From assembly GCA_029572955.1 (NCBI GenBank), contig JAKPQE010000060.1, positions 1 to 32,733 on the forward strand: a DNA stretch of 32,733 nucleotides. Direction: 5' to 3'. The notes under the pieces were generated by a model that was not told where the DNA came from, ran no database searches, and saw only the letters and a program-made list of their open reading frames with translations. Of the stretch, positions 8,407 to 17,514 are shown one piece after another (the stretch's first letter is position 1; each line of letters begins with the position of its first letter). This DNA comes from Pseudomonadota bacterium (GTDB lineage Bacteria > Pseudomonadota > Alphaproteobacteria > Rhizobiales > JAKPQE01). Both the position numbers and the translations under genes were made by a program.

Positions 8407-9729
8407 ATGGAATCCTCGCGCGTTATCCTCGAACGCCTGCTCTCGCTGCATCCAAGGAAAATCGATCTGTCGCTCGGCCGCATCGAGCGGCTGCTCGCCG
8501 CCCTCGGCCATCCCGAGCGCCGGCTCGCCCCGCTCGTCCACGTCGCCGGCACCAACGGCAAGGGCTCGACCGTCGCCTTCCTGCGCGCCATGCTGGAAGC
8601 GGCCGGGCTCGGCGCCCACGTCTACACCTCGCCCCATCTCGTCCGCTTCCACGAGCGCATCCGCCTTGCCGATCGCGGCGGGCCCGGCGTCCTCGTTACC
8701 GACGATCTCCTCGCCGAAACGCTCATCCGCTGCGAGGCGGTGAATGCCGGCGAGCCGATCACCTTCTTCGAGATCACGACGGCCGCCGCCTTCGAGCTTT
8801 TCGCGGCAAGGCCGGCCGACTACGTGCTCCTCGAGGTCGGCCTCGGCGGCCGGCTCGACGCCACCAACGTCGTCGCCCGTCCGGCGGTCTCGATCGTCAC
8901 CTCGGTCTCGCACGATCACGCCGGCTTCCTCGGTGACGAGCTTGCCGGCATCGCTTTCGAGAAGGCCGGCATCCTGAAGAGCGGGGTGACCGCCGTCATC
9001 GGTCGCCAGGCGGACGAGGCGATGGCGGTGATCGAGCGCGAAGCTGCCCGCCGCGGCGCGCCGCTCCTCGTCTGGGGCGAGGATTTCATGGCCCACGAGG
9101 AACGCGGCCGCATGGTCTATCAGGACGAGCGCGGCCTCATCGACCTGCCGCTGCCGCGCCTCTATGGCCGCCACCAGATCGAGAATGCGGCGCTCGCCAT
9201 CGCGGCGCTGCGCCGGATCGCCGATCCGCGCGTCACCGACGCCGCGATCGAGACCGGCCTTGCCGACGTCGTCTGGCCGGGCCGCCTGCAGCGCCTCACC
9301 GGCAAGCTCGCCTCGATCGCCCCGAAGGGCGCCGAACTCTGGCTCGACGGCGGCCACAATCCCGATGGCGGCCGCGTCGTCGCCGCGACGATGGCGGAAC
9401 TGGAGGAACGGGTGCCGCGACCGCTGGTGCTCGTCGTCGGCATGCTGACCAGCAAGGCGGCGGATGGCTTCCTCGAGAATTTCGAGGGCCTTGCGACCCG
9501 CGTCTTCACCGTCGGCATGGCCGAGGCGGACGCGGCCTACTCGCCCGGCGAACTTGCCGGCATCGCCCGGTCGGTCGGCCTCGACACGGTGCCGCTGCCG
9601 CGCCTTCGCGATGCGCTCGCGGCGATCGCGGTAGAGGATTGGGGCGACATGCCGCCGCGCATCCTCGTCTGCGGCTCGCTCTATCTGGCCGGCGAGGCGC
9701 TTGCCGAAAACGGAACGCCGCCGGAGTGA
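8407..9729 (+). CDS. folC: Dihydrofolate synthase / folylpolyglutamate synthase
   Basis: Adds glutamate to dihydropteroate and to folates, using ATP. The protein has 440 residues and belongs to the Mur-ligase superfamily. The P-loop is 'VHVAGTNGKGSTVAFLRAML' (residues 44-63). 'YTSPHLVRFHERIR', 'EITTAAAFELFA', 'LLEVGLGGRLDATN' and 'SIVTSVSHDHAGFLG' follow in family order, and 'LWLDGGHNPDGGR' marks the C-terminal domain. The frame is open far upstream across accD, but the true start is ATG at 8407, after the accD stop, with GGAG (8398-8401) 5 bases before it. It is the last gene of the rightward cluster and converges on trxA. Confidence 0.95.
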   Translation: MESSRVILERLLSLHPRKIDLSLGRIERLLAALGHPERRLAPLVHVAGTNGKGSTVAFLRAMLEAAGLGAHVYTSPHLVRFHERIRLADRGGPGVLVTDDLLAETLIRCEAVNAGEPITFFEITTAAAFELFAARPADYVLLEVGLGGRLDATNVVARPAVSIVTSVSHDHAGFLGDELAGIAFEKAGILKSGVTAVIGRQADEAMAVIEREAARRGAPLLVWGEDFMAHEERGRMVYQDERGLIDLPLPRLYGRHQIENAALAIAALRRIADPRVTDAAIETGLADVVWPGRLQRLTGKLASIAPKGAELWLDGGHNPDGGRVVAATMAELEERVPRPLVLVVGMLTSKAADGFLENFEGLATRVFTVGMAEADAAYSPGELAGIARSVGLDTVPLPRLRDALAAIAVEDWGDMPPRILVCGSLYLAGEALAENGTPPE

Positions 9730-9742
9730 TCCGACGGCGTTC
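9713..9742. terminator. Candidate bidirectional terminator between folC and trxA
   Basis: GAACGCCG (9713-9720) pairs with CGGCGTTC (9735-9742), and CGG/CCG extends the stem inward past one mismatch. The folC stop codon lies in the loop. There is no clear T-run on either strand, so efficiency is uncertain, but the position between two convergent genes is right. Confidence 0.45.
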
Positions 9743-9768
9743 GGGGTGTCCGGCTGTGAACGCGAAGG

Positions 9769-10098
9769 TCAGGCAGTCGCGATCGTGCCGGTAATCCAGT
9801 CCGCGAGGCGGCTCTTCGGCTGCGCACCGACCTGCATCGAAGCGGGCTTGCCGTTCTTGAACAGGATCAGCGTCGGGATCGAGCGCACGCCGTACTTCAC
9901 GGCGGTCTGCGGGTTCTCGTCGATGTTCAGCTTGGCGATCGTCACCTTGCCGGCCATCTCATTGCCGATCTCTTCGAGCGCCGGCGCGATCATCCGGCAC
10001 GGGCCGCACCAGTCCGCCCAGAAGTCGACGACCACGGGCTCCGCCGACTTCAGGACGTCGGCCTCGAACGAACTGTCGGTCACTTTCTTAGTGGCCAT
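9769..10098 (-). CDS. trxA: Thioredoxin
   Basis: A small cytoplasmic disulfide reductase, reduced by TrxB, that supplies electrons to ribonucleotide reductase and other enzymes. It has 109 residues, the normal length. The active site '[10 protein letters not shown]' gives Cys31 and Cys34, and the cis-Pro loop is in '[14 protein letters not shown]'. An upstream in-frame start (10149) adds 17 residues unlike thioredoxin; ATG at 10098 is preceded by GAGAGG about 6 bases away. It is downstream of addA on the same strand, with a 78-bp gap that may hold its own promoter. addB-addA-trxA is a frequent alphaproteobacterial order. Confidence 0.97.
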   Translation of the reverse strand: MATKKVTDSSFEADVLKSAEPVVVDFWADWCGPCRMIAPALEEIGNEMAGKVTIAKLNIDENPQTAVKYGVRSIPTLILFKNGKPASMQVGAQPKSRLADWITGTIATA

Positions 10099-10151
10099 TT
10101 TCAACCTCTCGGGAGTTGTGGGCGCTCTCGCCCATTCGAATATTCTCATGG

Positions 10152-10180
10152 AAGGTAAGAAGCCGGCCCGGCCGCGTCAA
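10152..10180 (-). promoter_or_regulatory. Possible trxA promoter
   Basis: On the minus strand TTGACG (10180-10175) overlaps the addA stop codon, and TACCTT (10157-10152) follows after 17 bases. The -35 is good and the -10 is poor. It would let trxA be transcribed independently of the long addAB message. Confidence 0.35.
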
Positions 10181-10192
10181 GCCGGGCTTTTT
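10166..10192. terminator. Hairpin with T-run overlapping the addA 3' end
   Basis: GCCCGGC (10166-10172) and GCCGGGC (10181-10187) form a 7-bp stem. On the + strand it is followed directly by TTTTT (10188-10192), so it would stop transcription coming rightward antisense to trxA and addA. On the minus strand the stem lies at the addA stop and is followed by a pyrimidine-rich stretch without a clean T-run. Confidence 0.45.
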
Positions 10193-13100
10193 CGCGCGAT
10201 CTCGGCAAGCGTCGCGTCGAGACTGTCGTCAGCAATCTGCATCAGCCGCGGCCCGGCCGTCCACAGCAGGGCGCAGCCGATCCGTTTGTCCGGATAGACC
10301 TCGGCAACGAGGCGCCGGTAGAGCGCGAGCTGGGCGACATGGGCCGGCGGCACCGCCGCGGCGGTCGCGGGCACCGCCCGGCCGGTCTTGTAATCGACGA
10401 TGAGGACGTCGTTTTCACCGATGACGAGGCGATCGATCCGGCCCTCGACGCGGAACCGCCGGCCGTCGATCTCGACCTCGCCGTCGACCGGCACCTCACC
10501 CCGGCTCGTGGCGGTAAAGAGCGGCGCGAACGCCGGGGCGTCGAGGACGGCGAGCGCCTCGGCCGCGATCGTGCCGGCGTCCGGGCCGGTCTCGCCGAGG
10601 ACTTCGAGAACCCGGGCGGCCATCGCCGGCCGGTCGGGCGCCCCGATCGGCGCCAGCGATTCGAGTAGCCGGTGGACGAGTTCGCCGCGCCGCGCCGCGG
10701 CGCCGCCACCGCCGGTAAAGGCGATCGGCGCCGCGCCGATGTCGGAGGGGCTGAGGCGCCGGGACGGCCGCCGCGCGGCAGGCGCCGGCCGGGCGGTCCA
10801 GTCGGGCAGGGCGATCGTCTCGGCCTTGCCGGCCGCCACCTCGATCCGCTCGCCGGACGCAGCCGCGCGCGCCCGCACCAGCACCGGCTCGTCGAGGCCG
10901 GGCATTGCCTCCTCGACCGAGGTCGGCTCCAGGGCACCCCGCACCATGGCGTACCAGGAGCCCTCGGGCACGCCGGTCTTGCCGGCATGGGCCGAGATGT
11001 AGAGCTCGTCGCCGGCCCGCGTCATCGCGACATAGAGCAGGCGATGATACTCCTCCTCGGCCCGGGCGTGTTCCGTCTCGAGCGCGGCGACATGCGCGGC
11101 GGTCCGCTCGGCCTTGCGCGGATTGAAGACGAGCGCCGGCGCCGCATCCGGCGGCGTCTGCGGCCGTTCGATCGCCAGCACCGCCGGATCGTGCCGCGCG
11201 CTCGGCACCGAGGCGGTGTCGGCGAGGAAGACGACCGGTGCCTCGAGGCCCTTGGCGCCGTGCACCGTCATCACCCGGATTTCGTCGCGGGCGATGTCCA
11301 TGTCGCGCTTGATCTCCGGTTCGGCGCTGGTCAGCCGGGCAAGGAAGCCCTGCAGCGTCGCCGGCCCGGCCCGTTCGGCGTCGAGCGCCTGGGCAAGGAA
11401 CTCGTCGAGCGCCTCGTTCGCCTCGGCGCCGAGCCGCGCCTCGAACGCCTTGCGCCCGCCACCCGGGCCGAGCACCTCGGCGAAGAATTCGAAGGGCGGC
11501 ACGAAATCGGCGATGCGCCGCCAGGCGGCGAGCCGGTCGAGCGCGGCGCCGGCGCGCCTGTCCGTCGCCGCCGCCCGTTCGAGGCCGGCGAACAGCGGCC
11601 GGCCCGGCTCGGCGGTGAAGCGCACGAGGTCGTCGTCGGAAAAGCCGAAGAGCGGGCTCTTCAGCACCACCGCGAGGCCGTAGTCGTCCGGCGGCAGCAG
11701 GCAGAAATCGGCGAGCGCCATCAGATCGGCGACGGCGACGTGCTCGGTCAGCACCAGCCGGTCGGCACCGGCGACCGGCAGGCCGCGTTCCTTCAGCGCC
11801 CGCAGCATCTCGTTGGCGAAGGCGCCGCGCTTGCGCACGAGGACGAGAATGTCGCCGGGGCTAAGCGGCCTCCCGTCGATCGCCCGCCGCGCCGGCCCCG
11901 CGAACCAGCCGGCGATCCTGTCGGCGATCGCCGCCGCGTGGCGCCGCTCCGGGCTCGCCTCGCCGAGACTGTCGACCGGGTCCCACCAGTTCTCCGGCTC
12001 CTCGGTGCCCGGCGCCTTGAGGAACGGCGGCCAGATCTCGACCCGGCCGGCGGCGGTCTGGCGGATCGCCTCGTGCACCGTCGGCTCGGCGACCTCCGAA
12101 AGCCCGTAATAGCGGTCCGGCTCGGAGAACACCGTGTCGACCGCGTCGAGGACGTCGCTCGTCGAGCGGAAGGAGAGGGTGAGCCGCACCGGCTCGAAGG
12201 CGGCCTCGGCGTTCCGTGCTCGCGCCTCGAAGCTGCGCTTCATGCGCTCGAAATAGGCCGGGATCGCGCCCTGGAACGAGTAGATCGACTGCTTCTCGTC
12301 GCCGACCGCGAAGATCGTGCGGGTGAGGCGTCGCGCCGTTTCGCCGGCAAAAAACTCCCCGGCCAGGGCCTCGATCACCTCCCACTGGCGCGGGCTGGTG
12401 TCCTGCGCCTCGTCGACGAGGATGTGGTCGATGCCGCGGTCGAGCTTGTACTGCACCCAGAGCGCCGCATCGCCGCGCTTCAGGAGCCGCGCCGTCCTGA
12501 CGACGAGGTCCTCGTAGTCGAGCAGCCCGCGCCGCGCCTTGGCCCGCTCGTAGCGGGCGATCACCGCCTCGCCGAGGCTGACGAGCGCGCCCGTCGCGGC
12601 AAGGGCAAAGGCGGCGCGCCGGCGATCGAGAAGGTCGATGAGCCGGCTCGTTTCCGTGGCGATCCGTGCGGCAAGGTCGGGGAAGAGGGTGTTCATCGCC
12701 CCGGTCACGACGCTGCTGCGCGGCTTGTCCTCGGTGGTCAGGAGGAACAGCTTCCAGGCCAGAGCCCGCTCCTCCCGCGACGTCGCCGCGGCGAAGGCGA
12801 CGAGGCGTCCGGCCGCGTCCTGGTTCTTCTTCGACGAGGCGGCGAACGCCTCGACGAGCCGCGCCCGATAGGCCGCCGGAAACTCGGGCGGATCGATGAT
12901 CTCGTCGAGAAGCGCGTCGGGGTCCTCGTCGACCGCGACGCCGAGGACGATGGCGGCGGCCGCTGCGATCCCGCCCGCCTCCCGCGTCTCGGCGGCGAGG
13001 CGTGAGAGAGCGTCGCGCTTGGCGACGAGTTCCTCGAGGGCCTCGCGCAGGCCGTCTTCCGAGCTTGCCTCGACCAGTCGCGTCAGCGCCCGGCCCCAGG

Positions 13101-13638
13101 CGCTGTCGGGTTCGAGCACGGCGCGCTCGAACACCTCGGCCCGCGCCTCGGCGAGAAGCTCGGCGGCGGTCGTCTCGTCGAGCACCTCGAAATGGCCCGA
13201 GACCCCGGCCTCGAACGGGAAGGCGTGCAGCAGCCGGTCGCAGAAGGCGTGGATCGTCTGGATCTTGAGGCCGCCCGGCGTCTCCAGCGCCTCGGCGAAG
13301 AGCCGCCGCGCCCGCGCCCGCTCCTCCGGCGCGATCGGCCGGCCCTCGATCGCCGACAGCGCGGCTTCGAGATCGTCGTCGCCGGCGACCGCCCATTTCC
13401 CGAGTTCCTTGAAGACCCGGTTCGACATTTCGGCCGCCGCCGCCTTGGTGAAGGTGAGGCAGAGGATCTTCGCCGGATGGGTGCCGGCGAGCAGCAGCCG
13501 CTCGACCCGCTGGGCCAGCACATGGGTCTTGCCCGAGCCGGCATTGGCCGACACCCAGGCCGAGCGGCGCGGGTCCGAGGCGGTCCGCTGCCGGGCGATC
13601 GTCGTCTCGGGAATGGCGGGGAGTTGCTTGCCGCTCAT
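10177..13638 (-). CDS. addA: Double-strand break repair helicase-nuclease AddA
   Basis: The motor subunit of AddAB, which resects double-strand breaks and loads RecA. It has 1153 residues. Superfamily 1A helicase motifs are intact: Walker A 'SANAGSGKTHV' (Lys37), 'ILCLTFTKAAAAEM' (motif Ia), 'ILVDEAQDTSPRQW' (motif II, about residue 408), 'FAVGDEKQSIYSFQGA' (III), 'LTLSFRS' (IV), 'VMTVHGAKGLEAPVVFL' (V) and 'YVAMTRAGDELYI' (VI). The C-terminal RecB-type nuclease is present: 'VEGRIDRLVIGENDVLIVDYKTGR' near residue 1080. The start ATG overlaps the addB stop by 4 bases; the frame upstream of it lies inside addB and is not AddA. Confidence 0.96.
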   Translation of the reverse strand: MSGKQLPAIPETTIARQRTASDPRRSAWVSANAGSGKTHVLAQRVERLLLAGTHPAKILCLTFTKAAAAEMSNRVFKELGKWAVAGDDDLEAALSAIEGRPIAPEERARARRLFAEALETPGGLKIQTIHAFCDRLLHAFPFEAGVSGHFEVLDETTAAELLAEARAEVFERAVLEPDSAWGRALTRLVEASSEDGLREALEELVAKRDALSRLAAETREAGGIAAAAAIVLGVAVDEDPDALLDEIIDPPEFPAAYRARLVEAFAASSKKNQDAAGRLVAFAAATSREERALAWKLFLLTTEDKPRSSVVTGAMNTLFPDLAARIATETSRLIDLLDRRRAAFALAATGALVSLGEAVIARYERAKARRGLLDYEDLVVRTARLLKRGDAALWVQYKLDRGIDHILVDEAQDTSPRQWEVIEALAGEFFAGETARRLTRTIFAVGDEKQSIYSFQGAIPAYFERMKRSFEARARNAEAAFEPVRLTLSFRSTSDVLDAVDTVFSEPDRYYGLSEVAEPTVHEAIRQTAAGRVEIWPPFLKAPGTEEPENWWDPVDSLGEASPERRHAAAIADRIAGWFAGPARRAIDGRPLSPGDILVLVRKRGAFANEMLRALKERGLPVAGADRLVLTEHVAVADLMALADFCLLPPDDYGLAVVLKSPLFGFSDDDLVRFTAEPGRPLFAGLERAAATDRRAGAALDRLAAWRRIADFVPPFEFFAEVLGPGGGRKAFEARLGAEANEALDEFLAQALDAERAGPATLQGFLARLTSAEPEIKRDMDIARDEIRVMTVHGAKGLEAPVVFLADTASVPSARHDPAVLAIERPQTPPDAAPALVFNPRKAERTAAHVAALETEHARAEEEYHRLLYVAMTRAGDELYISAHAGKTGVPEGSWYAMVRGALEPTSVEEAMPGLDEPVLVRARAAASGERIEVAAGKAETIALPDWTARPAPAARRPSRRLSPSDIGAAPIAFTGGGGAAARRGELVHRLLESLAPIGAPDRPAMAARVLEVLGETGPDAGTIAAEALAVLDAPAFAPLFTATSRGEVPVDGEVEIDGRRFRVEGRIDRLVIGENDVLIVDYKTGRAVPATAAAVPPAHVAQLALYRRLVAEVYPDKRIGCALLWTAGPRLMQIADDSLDATLAEIARKSPA

Positions 13639-16600
13639 GGCTCGCCCTCCTCGCCGTCGGTCGCCGTCCACTCGGCGACCCGCGCCAGCCGGTCGTAGTC
13701 GCCGGCCTCGCGCGCCTTCATCGGTCGCGCCCTGGAGAGGTAGCCCCGGTCGGGGTCGCGATAGGCCCTGGCGAGCCCGACGAGCTGGTCGAACGCGGCA
13801 TCGATCACCTCGTCGGCGGAAAGCCCGGACTTCTTGTCGAGCGCCGGCTTTTCCTCGCCGGCCGGGTCGCGGCCGCTGATCTGCACCCATTTGAGCTCGG
13901 AGACGGAGCGCCCCGCCGCGACGCCGGCGAAGGCGCCGGCCCGCGCCATCGCGCCTTCGAGGGCGAGCTGCGGCGCGAACCCGGCAAGCACCCGCCTGGC
14001 GCTCGGCGGCGTGCCGGTCTTGAAGTCGAGAATGGCGAGCGTGCCGTCGGCGAGCTCGTCGATGCGGTCGGCCCGGCCGGTGAGCGCGAAGGGACCGTCG
14101 GCGAGCGAAATTTCGAGCCGGCCGCCGATCTCGGCGTGGCGCGCGGCGACGGCCGCGTCGCGCCCCGCCTCCCAGTCGACATACCAGCCGGCGATCCGCT
14201 CGAAGCGGCGCCACCACAGCGCATGGGTCTCGGGAAAGGCGGCGAGCGGCGCGAAGAGCTCGGCGCCGATGTCGAGGAGCCGGGCCCGTGCCGTCGCGTC
14301 GAAGGCGCCCTGCCACTCGGTGGCGAAGCGCCCGAGCACCTCGTGATAGAGCGTGCCGCGCGTCGAGAAGTCCGGCTCGGCGCCGATCGGATCGAGCGGG
14401 TCGAGGCCGAGCACGTGGCGCGCGAAGATCGCGTAAGGATCGCGGACGAGCTTCTCGATCTCGGTGACCGAGAGCTTCTGCGGCCGCCGGTCGAGCGGCG
14501 GCTTCGGCGCCGGCCGCGCTGCCGGCCGCGGCGGCCCCGCCGCCCGGTCGATCGCCCGCGCCCGGTCGAGATGGCGCTTGCCCGCCGCGCGCATCGCCGC
14601 GGCGGCGGCGGGTCCGGCGACGGCGAGAAGCCGCTGCAGCCAGCGCGAGGGAACGCTCGGTGCGCCGCCGACCCGGTCGGCCCGGCTGACGATGACCGCC
14701 GGCATGCCGAGGCCTTGCGCGAAGTCGTGGGCGGAAAGGCCGATCCGCCGCTCCGGCGGCTCCAGCCCCATGTCGCGGCGCATCGCCCGCGACAGCCAGG
14801 GATCGGTGCGCGTGTCGGCCGGCCAGACGCCCTCGTTGAGACCGGCGAGAACCAGGAGGTCGACGCTCTGCAGGCGCGCTTCGAGCTGCCCCCAGATGTG
14901 GACGCGCGGCGCCTCGTGCCGTGGTCGGCGCACGACATGGCCGGCAAGGAGCGCCTCGAAGACGGCGCCATAGTCGCCGGGGCCGACGGCAAAGCCGGTG
15001 TCGTCGGCGCCGGTCGCTTCGAGAAGCCTGAGGAGCGCCGCGTCGGCGTCCTCGGCGAGGAGGCCGCCGGGCGCAGCCGCATCCTCGGTGGCGACGGCGA
15101 GGAGGGCGCCGAGATGGCCGGCGGCGAGTTCGCGGAGCGGCAGCTCGTCGCGTGTCGTGCCCAGCGCTTCGAGCGGGGCGAGCGCCCTGCCGAGGCGGGC
15201 GAGGATGTCGGCCGCCGCCTCCCAGTCGGCGTTGCCGAGGCGCGAGACCGGGCGCGCCACCCGCAGCGCCTTCCCGGAGATCGCCGCCCGCACGTCGGCG
15301 AGACTTTCGCGGAGGCCGGCGGTGCCCGGCCGCGGCCGGCCGTTGCGCAGGAGCGCCAGTTCGAGCGCCTGCGCCGCCCGCCGCGTTTCGGCCCGCCCCT
15401 GTCCGAGGCCGCAGAGCGGATGCTTCAGGAGCGACAGCACCGCGACGGGCTCGGCAGCCGAGAGCGCGACCTCGGCAACGAGCCGGGCGAGCACGGCGGC
15501 CGGCATTGCCGTCAGCGGCTGGCCGGCGGAATCGTCGAGGGCGACATCCCAGCGCCTCAGTTCCACCGCGACGCGGCGGGCAAGGCCGCGGTCCGGCGTG
15601 ACGAGGGCGGCGACGGCATCGGGCGTCTCGATCGCCTCGCGCAGGGCAAGGGCGATGGCGAGTGCCTCCTCGGCCTCGTTGCGCGCTTCCAGAAGGGCGA
15701 TGCCGGCGACCGCCTCGGTCCGCGCCTTGTCGCCGAGGCGCTGCGCGACATCGCTCCAGCGATCGGTCGTCTCGGCCGGGCGCATCGCCTCGGAAAGGAG
15801 GCCGGCGCGCAGCCGTGCGGCGCCTTCGGCCGGCGCCAGTTCCTCGACGTCGTCGCGGCTCGCGCCCATCGCCTCGATCAGCCGCTTCATGCCGTATTGC
15901 GGATGGGCGAAGGCCGGCTCGCCGTCGCTGATCGCCGCCCAGCTTTCGTCGTCGAGATGCCTGTCGAGGCCGGGCAGCACCACCGCGCCGCGGTCGAGAC
16001 CGGCGATCGCCGCGAGCAGCCGCGCCGTCGCCGGCACCGAGCCGGTCGAGCCCGCCGCGATCACCGGGCCCTGCGGTGGCGCGGCCCCAAGGCGGGCGGT
16101 CTCGGCCTCGATCAGCATGTTGCGCCGGGCCGCCGGGTCGCTGCGGCCATTGGCGGCGAGATAGTCCGGCCAGCGCTCCGTGGCGATCTTCAGGAAATCG
16201 AGGGTCAGCGCCCAGTGCGCGGCAAGCTCGGCCGGCACGAGCGTCGCAAGGCCCGCCCAGCCGACGCCCTCGATCTCGACGGCATCCATCAGCCGGGCAA
16301 GGTCGTCGGCGAGCCGTACCGCGTCGGCCGGCGACTGCGGCAGCGGGATCTGCGGCGCGGCACCGTCGGCGACCGCGAGGCGCTGCGTCCAGCCGCGAAT
16401 GAGGCGGGCGAGCGCCAGCCGGCGTTCGAGCACCGGCACGGCGGCCGGCAGCAGCAGGCGGTCCGTGGATGCCTCCTCGGCATCGATCAGGATGTCTTCC
16501 TCGTCGATGTCGCCGATCGGCCGGATCGCCGGCAGGATCAGGGCGGCGCGCCCGAGCCGCGCTCTCAGCGCATCGGCAAGGCCGCGCGCCGCGCGCCGCG

Positions 16601-16760
16601 TCGGCAGGTAGATCGTCGTATCGGCAAGGGCGAGCGGATCGGCGTCGAAGGCGACGCCGGGGATCAGCCGGCCGGAGACGATGGCATCGGCAAGGGTGGC
16701 GAGGAACGGAGCGGTCGCGGAGATCGAGAACAGGTTCGGCGCGCGCCGGGTCGTCGTCAT
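13635..16760 (-). CDS. addB: Double-strand break repair protein AddB (alphaproteobacterial type)
   Basis: The second subunit of AddAB, which supplies a nuclease site and, in the Bacillus enzyme, Chi recognition. The protein has 1041 residues. The N-terminal helicase-like part begins 'NLFSISATAPFLATLADAI', where a Walker A would sit, but has no GKT, so it should not hydrolyse ATP. The C-terminal nuclease is intact: 'YHEVLGRFATEW' and 'LTGRADRIDELADGTLAILDFKTG' (about residues 890-916). The region that carries the first Fe-S Cys in Bacillus AddB reads 'LVRDPYAIFARHVLG', and there is no Cys in the nuclease domain at all. ATG at 16760 follows an AGAAGG-type site; the open frame upstream runs into murU. 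Confidence 0.93.
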   Translation of the reverse strand: MTTTRRAPNLFSISATAPFLATLADAIVSGRLIPGVAFDADPLALADTTIYLPTRRAARGLADALRARLGRAALILPAIRPIGDIDEEDILIDAEEASTDRLLLPAAVPVLERRLALARLIRGWTQRLAVADGAAPQIPLPQSPADAVRLADDLARLMDAVEIEGVGWAGLATLVPAELAAHWALTLDFLKIATERWPDYLAANGRSDPAARRNMLIEAETARLGAAPPQGPVIAAGSTGSVPATARLLAAIAGLDRGAVVLPGLDRHLDDESWAAISDGEPAFAHPQYGMKRLIEAMGASRDDVEELAPAEGAARLRAGLLSEAMRPAETTDRWSDVAQRLGDKARTEAVAGIALLEARNEAEEALAIALALREAIETPDAVAALVTPDRGLARRVAVELRRWDVALDDSAGQPLTAMPAAVLARLVAEVALSAAEPVAVLSLLKHPLCGLGQGRAETRRAAQALELALLRNGRPRPGTAGLRESLADVRAAISGKALRVARPVSRLGNADWEAAADILARLGRALAPLEALGTTRDELPLRELAAGHLGALLAVATEDAAAPGGLLAEDADAALLRLLEATGADDTGFAVGPGDYGAVFEALLAGHVVRRPRHEAPRVHIWGQLEARLQSVDLLVLAGLNEGVWPADTRTDPWLSRAMRRDMGLEPPERRIGLSAHDFAQGLGMPAVIVSRADRVGGAPSVPSRWLQRLLAVAGPAAAAAMRAAGKRHLDRARAIDRAAGPPRPAARPAPKPPLDRRPQKLSVTEIEKLVRDPYAIFARHVLGLDPLDPIGAEPDFSTRGTLYHEVLGRFATEWQGAFDATARARLLDIGAELFAPLAAFPETHALWWRRFERIAGWYVDWEAGRDAAVAARHAEIGGRLEISLADGPFALTGRADRIDELADGTLAILDFKTGTPPSARRVLAGFAPQLALEGAMARAGAFAGVAAGRSVSELKWVQISGRDPAGEEKPALDKKSGLSADEVIDAAFDQLVGLARAYRDPDRGYLSRARPMKAREAGDYDRLARVAEWTATDGEEGEP

Positions 16761-16767
16761 CGCCTTC

Positions 16768-17493
16768 TCATGCGGTGCTCTCGGCAAGGCAGGTCTCGGC
16801 AAGGCCGATGGCATCCGGCGTGCCGACATGCATCCAGGTGCCGTCGAGGCGCAGGCCGAACAGCCGCCCGGCCTCGATCGCCCGGTCGAAGAGGACGTTG
16901 AGTGAGAACGGTCCCGCCGGCGCGCCCTCGAACAGGCGCGGATGCAGGATCGCCGCGCCGGTATAGACGAACGGCGCGATCCGCCGCTCGATCCGCCGGG
17001 TCAGGCGGCCGTCGCCATCGAGCACGAAGTCGCCGGCGCCGTCATAGCCGACGCTGGAGACCGTCGAGGCAAGGAGCAGCAGCCCGTCCATCCGCTCCGG
17101 GTCGTAGGTCTCGGCGAGGCGCAGGAGGTTCGGGCGCGGCCCCTCGATCCAGATCGAATCCGTGTTGAGTACGAAGAACGGCTCGGTGCCGATGAGCGGC
17201 AGCGCCTTGGTGACGCCGCCGCCGGTCTCCAGAAGCTCGGCGCGCTCGTCGGAAATCGTGATCTCGGGCTTCGTCCGCCGCCCGACGCGGACCTCGACGA
17301 GGTCGGCGAGATAATGGACGTTGACCACCGCCCGCGGCACGCCGATCTCGACGAGGCGGTCGAGCACCTGGTCGATCAGCGCCCGGCTGGCGACCTCGAC
17401 GAGCGGTTTCGGCACGGTCGCGGTGATCGGGCGCATGCGCTTGCCGAGGCCGGCGGCGAGCACCATGGCGGTCTGAGGTCTGGAGCCAGTCAT
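16768..17493 (-). CDS. murU: Nucleotidyltransferase, MurU type (MurNAc-1-phosphate uridylyltransferase)
   Basis: In the peptidoglycan recycling route of Pseudomonas and Caulobacter, MurU turns MurNAc-1-phosphate into UDP-MurNAc, bypassing GlcNAc. The 241-residue protein has the sugar-nucleotidyltransferase signature 'AMVLAAGLGKRMRPITATVP' followed by KPL, then 'ISDERAELLETGGGVTKALP', the metal-binding 'FFVLNTDSIWIEGP', and C-terminal 'WMHVGTPDAIGLAE'. The substrate call leans on context: it is 21 bases downstream of the amgK domain, the kinase that makes MurNAc-1-phosphate. addB starts 7 bases after its stop. Mannose-1-phosphate guanylyltransferase annotation is the main alternative. Confidence 0.85.
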   Translation of the reverse strand: MTGSRPQTAMVLAAGLGKRMRPITATVPKPLVEVASRALIDQVLDRLVEIGVPRAVVNVHYLADLVEVRVGRRTKPEITISDERAELLETGGGVTKALPLIGTEPFFVLNTDSIWIEGPRPNLLRLAETYDPERMDGLLLLASTVSSVGYDGAGDFVLDGDGRLTRRIERRIAPFVYTGAAILHPRLFEGAPAGPFSLNVLFDRAIEAGRLFGLRLDGTWMHVGTPDAIGLAETCLAESTA

Positions 17494-17514
17494 GCCGGAC
17501 CCTGTCGAGAGGTT

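Noticed and set aside
14136-16901. Very long open frames antisense to addB and addA
   Set aside because: They are rich in Arg, Gly, Pro and Ala, show no domain motifs, and lie opposite intact AddAB. Long antisense frames are expected in GC-rich coding DNA.
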